Assembly: GCA_030278955.1 (NCBI GenBank)
Contig: JAOANR010000006.1
Span: 51,550,915-51,614,914, forward strand
Source: Hygrophila difformis
Lineage: Eukaryota; Streptophyta; Magnoliopsida; Lamiales; Acanthaceae
Reading direction: 5' to 3'
Length of the DNA stretch: 64,000 bases
How positions within the stretch are numbered: position 1 is the first letter of the stretch; every line of letters begins with the position of its first letter. The notes beneath the pieces were generated by a model, which saw only the letters and a program-made list of their open reading frames with translations, ran no database searches and was not told where the DNA came from. Of the stretch, positions 56,531 through 64,000 are shown piece by piece. The translations under genes were made by a program, and so were the position numbers.

Positions 56531-57377
56531 TGACAGGCCCAATCAGAATACGTAAACCCTGTAAGAGTTGTTTGAGCGATGTCTCAACAACCAGCAAATC
56601 ACAACCAGAGGCAAACACAAGAAACAGAGTGCGGAATGAAAATAAGAACACAAGGAATTTGATCACCCAGTTCGATCCACTGATCTACATCTGGGGGCAC
56701 CAAGCCAGGGATTCCACTAGATCTCCAACAAACTGATTGAACAAGAGTCAACCACACCTTACATACCCTTACATTCCAATGAACTCTCCTATCTACCCAA
56801 ATAGACTAGAAGAACACAAGGGAGCATCAACTATCTACCCAAATGCAAGCAATTCACCGGCAGGTATTAAGGTGGTGTTTGAGGAACCTAGCTAATCAAT
56901 CAAATTAAGCTCAAAGGTGCTAAGACACCTACAATACACACCGATTGTGTTTACAAATCAATGATCTAAGAAATTCCTAAACACAATCCTAATTACCCCA
57001 TAAAGAATGTAGAAGACACAACAGGTAAAGATATACCAGCAGCAGGATGGTTGTTGGTGCCTTCTGCAAACAACGTAAACCAGGGGGTTTCTTCAGCAGC
57101 TCTCAATTCGCCATAATCACAGCTCTTGAAGCTGTAATTCTCTGTAAAGTATGCTGTGATTGCGGCTACAAACTCTCATACACCCTCAAGGACGAAGACA
57201 GATATTTATATGGGTTTAAGTCCCATCTAAAACCCTCTAAGGCGTGCTAGGGGAAATGCCACGTCACTGTACTATCCTGTGCTTTTTCCAGTGAAGATAA
57301 TAAAGCGTTGTTGACACGATGTTGCAACAACGGCCAAAATGACGGACATCTTCACAATACTAAAAATATCCCTAACA
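56531..57377 (-). repeat. 3' LTR of the Sirevirus
   Basis: Sense start TGTTAGGGATATT at 57377, next to the PPT. TATA box (sense TATAAATA) at 57203-57210, about 170 bp in, as expected. The distal end is uncertain: TGACAGGCCC at 56531 or TGTAAGAGTTG at about 56560 would both give ...CA; the other LTR is outside the window. Confidence 0.7.
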
Positions 57378-57397
57378 ATCTCCCCCTCTGTGGAGAT
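57378..57397 (-). promoter_or_regulatory. Polypurine tract of the Sirevirus
   Basis: Sense AGAGGGGGAGAT abuts TGTTAGGG. It forms one arm of an inverted repeat ATCTCC/GGAGAT, so again a purine tract in a potential hairpin. Confidence 0.8.
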
Positions 57398-57734
57398 GAT
57401 CGGGCCAAGTAGTCAAAACAGTGGAGAAAGCACAGAGAGTCATAATAAGATCAGAGTGCAGAAGAATCTCAACAAATAATCATGCCACAAACAATATGAG
57501 CTGAAGAAGAATAGGCATAGACAAAACATCCATTCATAAAAGATAATCCCATACCAATATCCATGAGAGTATTCAGCAATAACAGACCAGAGAAATATCC
57601 AAAATATCCACCAATTACAGAAAACCAGAATATCCATAGTCTGAAAACCAGAAATACAAAAGTTGTTCCAATATCAGTGAAACAATCAGCAATCCTGCAA
57701 TCCTATCCACTGTCACTCCCCCTTACTTGGCAGA

Positions 57735-59398
57735 TCAGGGAGTACCCTCAGAATCATCCTCCCCCTCAGCTGGAGCATCAAAAGAGTGTGGAAGTAGGGC
57801 AACCAGCTTTCGAACCTTCCTCTTCAGGCCCATCTGCTTGTCATTCAAAATGCCTAACTCCTTCTCAACCTGTTGCAGCTCAGTTCTGATGTGATCAACT
57901 AGAGCTGATCCAAGCTTTTGAGGCCCAAGCTTGAAGTCATTATGAAGACCTTTAAGCTTATCAGAAGGTAGGTGTTTCTTGACTTTAATGAAAGTTTCAT
58001 TAGAGGCAAGTAAGTGGCAGGAATGGGCAAACAGGGTTATGAGAGCAGGATAAGGCAACTGGGTATTCTTCTCAATTTTGTCATGAGAGAACCTCAACAT
58101 ATGCTTAATGATCAGGTAACCATAGTTAAGGATCTCAGGACATTCATCAATGGAAAACAAGAATTTACCCATATGAGAACTAAGCTGGCTAGCATTGGAT
58201 GTAGGTAAGAAATTGGAAGCACCAATCCTAAACAGACAGTTGAATTTCATAGAAAGGTCTGAAGGACTCATAGCACGTCTACCAAAAGCAGATTTCTTAG
58301 AGGCAGAAATAGTAGAGGCTATAGTAGCTAGCTCAGCATTAAGCAGATCAAAGGGGTTGTTCATATCAGTGTTGGTAGGAAGTTCCAACAACTCATTCAA
58401 AACAGAGGGAGTAAACTCAAGCAACTCTCCACGAAGATAAATCTTACAGTACCAAGGGGAAACAGGATCAAGGATATCAGGATGCAAATTGGCATAGAAT
58501 TCACGAACAACAGTAGGAGAATAACGCTTAAGGGAAGTAGCCCAAACAGAAAGATGTTTCTTCTCTAGATAATCAGAAAAACCAATCTGATCATAATATG
58601 GATGCACATAACATTCCTCAGATATGAAACCACGAGAGTGAAGGGTTTCCAAGGCATACCTTTCTCCATCAGCGGAGAAATACAGAGGAGAATGAGCATC
58701 GGTCTCCTTGAGAACAGGGGCAGACTTCTTCTTAGGAGTGCCCTTCTTAGACTTCTTCTTCGAAGGTTGTTTGTCGGAACAGCCTTGCGCTTCTCTTTCT
58801 CATGAAGTGATCTCCTAATCTCATCCAGAGGGATATCATCAGTATCAACCCGAGATGGTTGTTCCTCAGTAGTTGGAACATCCTCAGTAGGTGACCCACC
58901 AAATGGAACTTGCTGTGCAATCCCAGAGTGAGGCGGAGCATTCAATTCAGGATCCAACATCAGCAACCCATCACCAGTTGTAACAGCCGAAGGCGAAAGA
59001 GGGGAACTGGCACCAGGAGGGACAGGAGCGGACGGAGACGCACCGGGGGCAGGGACCGGAGGAGATGTCGAACGTCCAGCACCCGTATTAGGGTTTGCTG
59101 TTGTTGGAACATCCGCTTTTGGATCTGCGCCAACCGATGGAGTCTCTACATTGTCCGAGGGAGGCTGAGGGTTAGAACCCTTCTCAGTGTCAGGATGGAC
59201 CTCCATATCCGCGTCATCAGGATCAGCAGCAAAGTAATCATCGATTGCAGCATCGACGTCTTCCTGAGCATCTTGAAACTGATCATCCCCAGGCGATTGT
59301 GCGGCAAGACGAGCCTTATAAAGGGAGTCATCAACGGCGAGCGGTTGAGCATCAACAACTTCTTCAGGATTGATATTGGAGCTGGAGGGAGACGCCAT
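57735..59398 (-). pseudogene. Envelope-position ORF of the Sirevirus, with plant transposon-protein domain
   Basis: ATG at 59398 (MASPSSSNINPEE). The N-terminal half (about 200 residues) is acidic, then Pro/Ser/Ala-rich; a Lys-rich stretch follows. A 1-nt frameshift near 58765 separates it from the C-terminal half (58760-57735), where VREFYANLHPDILDP, LRGELLEFTPSVLNELLELP and a C-terminal helix QQVEKELGILNDKQMGLKRK are seen. The FYxN...RG...P pattern matches the element B protein and the putative plant transposon protein domain (Transposase_32). No signal peptide or clear membrane segment in the correct frame. It lies after pol, where Sireviruses carry an env-like gene; I see no evidence of envelope function. 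Confidence 0.72.
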
Positions 59399-59608
59399 TG
59401 CAAGAGAGAATTCAAATTTCGCAAAGAATTAGGGGAAACTGGAGAAGTGCAGAGTCGACTGGGGAGAGAGAGAGTGGAGATGTGCTATGTGTAGTGGAAG
59501 TACCGGCAACCGTCTCAATCGGTTTAAATGAATCTCCCCCTGGGCTTGGGCCTGGGCCTAAAGAATAAGAAACCAAGTAAAGCATTGGCCCGCCCGAGTC
59601 ATACCCAA

Positions 59609-61885
59609 TTAGTGAGAAAAACAGAGGCCCAAACTGTGCCTCAGGGACTCAAATCGAGATGTCTCCAAGTTCTTTGTGAGGATGTCTGCGAGTTGTTCCA
59701 ACGACGAGAGATGCTGAATCTTGGATAAATCATCTTCAACTAAATTTCGGATGAAGTGAAATCGAATGTCAATATGTTTACTCCGGTTGTGTTGGACTGG
59801 ATTCTTGGAAATATTAATGGCACTGGTGTTGTCACAGTGAATAAGGAAATCATCCAAGGAAATACCATAATCCAGAAGCATTTGACGCATCCAAATCAAT
59901 TGAGTACAACAATGAGCAGCAGCAATATATTCAGCCTCCGCAGTAGATAAAGCAACAACATTTTGCTTACGAGAATACCAGCTGACTAAGTTCTGACCAA
60001 GATAAAAGCAACCACCTGTGGTTGATTTTCTGTCGTCGGAACAACCAGCCCAATCCGAGTCTGTATAACCAATTAGCTCCAGTGATGACCGTTTAGAATA
60101 CCAGAGACCAAGGCCAGGAGTACCTTTAATATAACGAAGAATCCTTTTCACAGCACGAAGGTGAGATTCTTTAGGATCAGATTGATAACGAGCGCACACA
60201 CCAACACTGAAGGAGATATCCGGACGACTAGCAGTGAGATATAAGAGACTTCCAATAATGCTTCGATACAATTTCTGATTAACTGAAATCCCAGATTCAT
60301 CTTTGGAAATCTTGTCATGCTGACCTAGGGGTGATTTTGCAATCTTGCAATCTTCCATTTTGAATTTCTGAAGCATGCTGCCAACATACTTTTCTTGATT
60401 AAGAAAGATCCCATCAGAAGTTTGCTTAATCTGTAACCCTAAGAAAAATGTGAGCTCACCCATCATACTCATCTCGAATTCAGTTTGCATGGAGTGTACA
60501 AAGGCATCTCGAAGATCTTCTGAAGTAGAGCCAAAAACAATATCATCCACATAAATCTGTGCCACCAATAGATGGTTGTTTGTACGTTGTACGAATAACG
60601 TCTTATCAACATTACCACGCACATAGCCTTTATCCAAGAGATATGTAGACAAGCGTTCATACCAGGCACGTGGAGCCTGCTTTAAACCATATAGAGCATG
60701 CTTGACCTTATAAACATAATCAGGATGATCAGGGCATTCAAAACCAATGGGCTGAGACACGTAGATGTCTTCCTTGATGTAGCCATTCAGAAACGCGGTT
60801 TTGATGTCCATTTGATACAGTTTAAAACCAAGAGAGCAAGAAATAGCAAGTAATAATCTTACAGCCTCGATGCGAGCAACAGGGGCGAATGTCTCATCAT
60901 AATCCAGACCTTCAATCTGAGTAAAGCCTTGTGCAACGAAGCGAGCTTTATTGCGAATGATCTTCCCATGTTCATCAGTCTTGTTGCGAAAAACCCATTT
61001 AGTGCCAATGACATTCACACCAGTTGGTTGTTCCATCAACTCCCAAACATCATTGCGTTTAAATTGTAGCAATTCATCCTGCATTGCAGCTATCCAAAAT
61101 TCATCTTGCAAAGCCTCATTAGCATTCTTAGGTTCAATAGATGAAACAAAACAATGCATAATATGAAAGCACATATTTGCCAATTCAGAGATGTTTAGTT
61201 GATGACCTCGAGTCTTTCTAGGACCAGAGGGATCGCCAATAATATCATCCTTAGAGTGATACTTAGGTGCTCGTGGACCACGTCTTGGACCTCTCCTTTT
61301 AGGAGAATCTGGAGCTGAAGGTTGTTCACCAGTTGTATCAACAACCGGATCACTGTCTTCAGTATCAGAAACATCAATAGGATCGGAGGGAGGCATTACT
61401 TCAGGAGTTGCACTGGAGGAGACATGAGGAATAATCCGAATAGGATCATCATCATCATCATGAGGAGAGACTGAGCCTGCAGAGGGATTAGCATCATCAA
61501 AGACAACATTAATAGTTTCAATAACCTTTGAAGTTCTCTTCAAATAAACACGGTAGGCTCTTGAATCCACTGAATATCCCAAGAAAATAGCTTCATCAGA
61601 TTTGGAGTCAAATTTTTTGACAATAGTTCGATCCTTCAAAGCATAGCACAAACTTCCAAAGACATGAAGGTGAGAAATGTTAGGAGTCTTTCCTCTCCAA
61701 ATCTCATAAGGTGTAGTGGTTGTCTGAGGTCGCATGTACACACGATTAATCATGTAGCAAGAGATATTAACAGCTTCAGCCCAAAAACGTTTCCCAAGTT
61801 TACTAGCATGGAGGAGAGATCGAGCCATCTCCTGTAGAGTACGGTTCTTACGCTCAACCACGCCATTCTGTTGTGGAGTGTGGGG
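59609..61885 (-). CDS. pol: Pol C-terminal part: integrase end, RT, RNase H
   Basis: It begins in the integrase after a frameshift at a 7-G run (61882-61888) with HTPQQNGVVERKNRTLQEMA (catalytic Glu). Then the GKxPxxxxxRxFG-like region (WRGKTPNISHLHVFGSLCY), RT with TKWVFRNK, DYDETFAPVARIEAVRLLLA, QMDIKTAFLNGYI and the YVDDIVFGS active site, and RNase H with YTDSDWAGCSDDRKSTTGG, STAEAEYIA and HIDIRFHFIR. A normal copia end and stop at 59609. Apart from the frameshift the frame is intact for about 760 codons. Confidence 0.92.
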   Translation of the reverse strand, partial: PHTPQQNGVVERKNRTLQEMARSLLHASKLGKRFWAEAVNISCYMINRVYMRPQTTTTPYEIWRGKTPNISHLHVFGSLCYALKDRTIVKKFDSKSDEAIFLGYSVDSRAYRVYLKRTSKVIETINVVFDDANPSAGSVSPHDDDDDPIRIIPHVSSSATPEVMPPSDPIDVSDTEDSDPVVDTTGEQPSAPDSPKRRGPRRGPRAPKYHSKDDIIGDPSGPRKTRGHQLNISELANMCFHIMHCFVSSIEPKNANEALQDEFWIAAMQDELLQFKRNDVWELMEQPTGVNVIGTKWVFRNKTDEHGKIIRNKARFVAQGFTQIEGLDYDETFAPVARIEAVRLLLAISCSLGFKLYQMDIKTAFLNGYIKEDIYVSQPIGFECPDHPDYVYKVKHALYGLKQAPRAWYERLSTYLLDKGYVRGNVDKTLFVQRTNNHLLVAQIYVDDIVFGSTSEDLRDAFVHSMQTEFEMSMMGELTFFLGLQIKQTSDGIFLNQEKYVGSMLQKFKMEDCKIAKSPLGQHDKISKDESGISVNQKLYRSIIGSLLYLTASRPDISFSVGVCARYQSDPKESHLRAVKRILRYIKGTPGLGLWYSKRSSLELIGYTDSDWAGCSDDRKSTTGGCFYLGQNLVSWYSRKQNVVALSTAEAEYIAAAHCCTQLIWMRQMLLDYGISLDDFLIHCDNTSAINISKNPVQHNRSKHIDIRFHFIRNLVEDDLSKIQHLSSLEQLADILTKNLETSRFESLRHSLGLCFSH

Positions 61886-62272
61886 GGGCTGAATATTCAT
61901 GAGCAATACCAAGGTTGTTGCAGAGTTGTGCGAACAAGTGATTTTCAAACTCTTTCCCATGATCAGATCGAATACGCCCTATCTTGAGATCCTTTTCAGC
62001 CATGATCTTTAAAGATAGCTTAGAGAACACTGACACAGCCTCATCTTTGGATTTTAAGAAATCAACCCAAGTATAACGAGAGAAATCATCAACGCATACA
62101 AAGATGTACCTCTTACCACCTAGGCTTGGCACTTCTGTTGGTCCCATCAAATCCATGTGCAACAGCTCAAGGCACCTTGTGATCTGAATGGTATCCACTA
62201 CTTTGTGAGTAGAGTGAATTTGTTTTCCCTTAGAACAAGCACCACAGACTACCTTGGCTTTGCTCTGCAGTT
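61886..62272 (-). CDS. pol: Integrase core fragment of the Sirevirus
   Basis: Between two frameshifts. It holds the integrase core: LLHMDLMGPTEVPSLGGKRY with the first Asp, FVCVDDFSRYTWV, and IRSDHGKEFEN with the second Asp. The third catalytic residue is in the next fragment. Confidence 0.9.
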
Positions 62273-64000
62273 TGGCAACCCTCGAACAACGCCAGACTTA
62301 CTAAGTTGAATAAGAGATTTGTAGTTCATATGCCCACATCTTTGATGCCACAGCTTTGCTGTTTCAACCTGAGACAAAAAGACTGATTCCACAGCAGGCT
62401 TTAAGACATAACAATTATTAGATGATCGAACTCCTTTAATAACACAATTGTAAGCGGGGTCAATAACCATGCAATCCGCATCAGTGAAACCAACAAAAAA
62501 TTTCTCATCACAAAGTTGGCTTATGGAAATAAGGTTTGTAGATAGATCAGCAACATAGTACACAGTAGTTAAGAACCCCATGTTTGCACCTTTTGCTTTC
62601 CCATATCCACAGATTTTGCTACGAGCTCCATTTCCATAGAGTACTTCCCCACAATCAGATTCAACATAGTCAAGGAGAAAATCCTTTTTACCTGTCATAT
62701 GTCGAGAGCAGCCACTGTCAAAGTACCACTTACCATCATTGGGTCCTTTCTGAGCCGAGAGTACAACAAGACACATCTTGGGGACGATCTTGGATTTAGG
62801 AATCCACATCATAGTAAGTTTGACCTGCTTCTGTAGTTCCAGTGAAGGCCAAACAACCGGGCGACCACCAAGAAGATCTTGGGTAAGTCTTTGACAGAGT
62901 TGAACAAGATGACCCCGAAATTTACAATAAGGGCAGTCTTTGCTCTTCTTGGGGGACTCTGGAGAATCAACTTTCTCAGGTGCTTTGGATGAGCTGGTCT
63001 CAAGTGTACCTGCACGCACAAAGGTAGGTGCAGCTTTCTTGTTAGGTCTAGAGTTGCGCTTGTACCCAATACCTTCTCTATTGGATGGTGATTTCCCTTG
63101 ACTAATGATCTCATCCAACTTGTCTTTGCCTTTAACCATGTTATCTATTTTCTGGGTCTTGGCAAGCAATGCAGTGTTTTCCTCCAATAGAGTATCTCTC
63201 TCAGTAGTCACAGTAACCAAAGATTCCTTGAGACTTGTGATTTCAGCATCCTTCTCATCAATAAGAATCAGTAGATCTCCCTTCTGATCAAGCAATTTCT
63301 TGTTCTCTGCAACAGCAATAGCATGATCTTCTTTCACCGATTCATAACCTGCAAGAAGTTCATCGTAGTCATATCTACTAGCATCACTGTCGGATTCATG
63401 AGACTCTGTATCAGACAAGTGTTTGGACAGAGTGTCATCGGTTGTTAGAACAACGTCTTTCACAGTAAAGGCTATCATCTCCTCATCCTCGCTGTCATCT
63501 CCTTCCTCCTTGGAAGAACAACTGACCTCACCATCACTTAAGGTAGCTTGAAGAGCTTTTCCAACCCTTCTCTTAGCAGTAGGGCATTCAGAGGCTTTAT
63601 GGCCAACACCTTCACAATCGTAACACTTTAAATTCTTGAATGTTTCAGGTAATTCCATCTTCTTATAACCCTTCCTCTTATCATAGGAGTTGTCTGACTT
63701 ATGCTTGGAAGGTTGTTCACGGGATGATGAAACACCTCGCTGATAACGTCCTTTATCATGTTTCTTGTAGTTCAGCTTTTTGGCTCTCTTGTCCTGTAAC
63801 ATCCTTGCCATCTTCTTGGTTAGGTAAGCCTTCTCTTCATTGTCGATGCACTGAATCTCATCTTCAACTTTGAAAGCTAGATTACGTGTAGGCTCCTCTT
63901 CCAAGTAGTTCATTTCAAAAGTCTGAAGTGAACCAACCAATGCTTCAAGAGTAAAGGATTTGGTCTTCTCAAGTTCTTCAAGAGTGGACACCTTAGATTG
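62273..64000 (-). CDS. gag-pol: Gag C-terminus, protease and GAG-pre-integrase of the Sirevirus, partial
   Basis: Open to the window edge, so the N-terminus of Gag is missing. From the edge: UBN2-type Gag end (STLEELEKTKSFTLEALVGS), knuckle CYDCEGVGHKASEC, an acidic stretch, a long coiled coil (about residues 215-300 of the visible part), second knuckle CPYCKFRGHLVQLC, protease WYFDSGCSRHMTG, and the GAG-pre-integrase zinc finger LWHQRCGHMNYKSLIQLSKS. The frame is lost near 62273 by a 1-nt change. Two knuckles are typical of Sireviruses. Confidence 0.9.

Larger units (their letters stand above)
56531..64000 (-). mobile_element. Sirevirus-type Ty1/copia retrotransposon, cut by the window end
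   Basis: Minus-strand 3' LTR, PPT, an envelope-position ORF, and gag-pol in copia order (gag, PR, IN, RT, RNase H) running past 64000. Two CX2CX4HX4C knuckles in the Gag C-terminus and an extra ORF after pol are Sirevirus (Maximus/SIRE) traits. Three frameshifts break the coding: near 62273 and 61885 in pol and near 58765 in the last ORF. It is inserted into element C. Confidence 0.88.

Overview
This is a transposon-dense stretch of a plant nuclear genome. It contains no intact host gene that I can support. The evidence for a plant is the chromovirus and Sirevirus type LTR retrotransposons, primer sites for plant tRNA-iMet and tRNA-Asp, a Stowaway-type MITE, an L1-type RNase H fragment, and a broken coiled-coil NLR gene. 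The NLR remnant resembles the R1-like class common in asterids, so a eudicot, possibly an asterid, is likely; species is not determinable from this.

Layout. (1) 1-1010 is AT-rich flank. (2) 1011-14040 is a minus-strand, gag-only LTR retrotransposon (TR-GAG type) in a tandem LTR-gag-LTR-gag-LTR arrangement, bounded by one 5-bp target-site duplication (GTCCC). (3) 14346-15505 is a decayed NLR gene. (4) 16690-17567 is the 3' end of a LINE. (5) From 17568 to the window end is one nest of insertions. Element C (LTR 17568-19556) sits in the LINE. A solo LTR (A; 20640-55337 including its insertions, TSD ATGTA) sits in C. A giant non-autonomous element (B; 23437-40988, TSD GTGGG) and a complete Tekay-like chromovirus (41603-52965, TSD AAACT) both sit inside solo LTR A. 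A Sirevirus-type Ty1/copia element (about 56531 to beyond 64000) sits in the other part of C. All five matched TSD or terminal-boundary calls were read directly from the sequence.

How the parts relate. The TR-GAG element shares LTR ends, PBS, PPT and a clearly homologous Gag with the Tekay-like element, so the two look like a non-autonomous/autonomous pair. Elements A, B and C belong to one Athila/Tat-like group of very large LTRs. Element B has a tRNA-Asp primer site but no protease, RT, RNase H or integrase; instead it has a long ORF with an intron whose splice junction is in frame. A domain with the same FYxN...RG...P pattern occupies the envelope-like position of the Sirevirus.

The most unusual signals are: an array of tRNA T-arm-like hairpins (perfect B-box sequence) in the TR-GAG LTR; hairpin-plus-polypurine-tract modules that recur inside elements and LTRs with different but still paired stems; relics of the LTR/PBS junction buried inside LTRs; and element-specific arrays of GC-rich palindromes in LTRs A, B and C.
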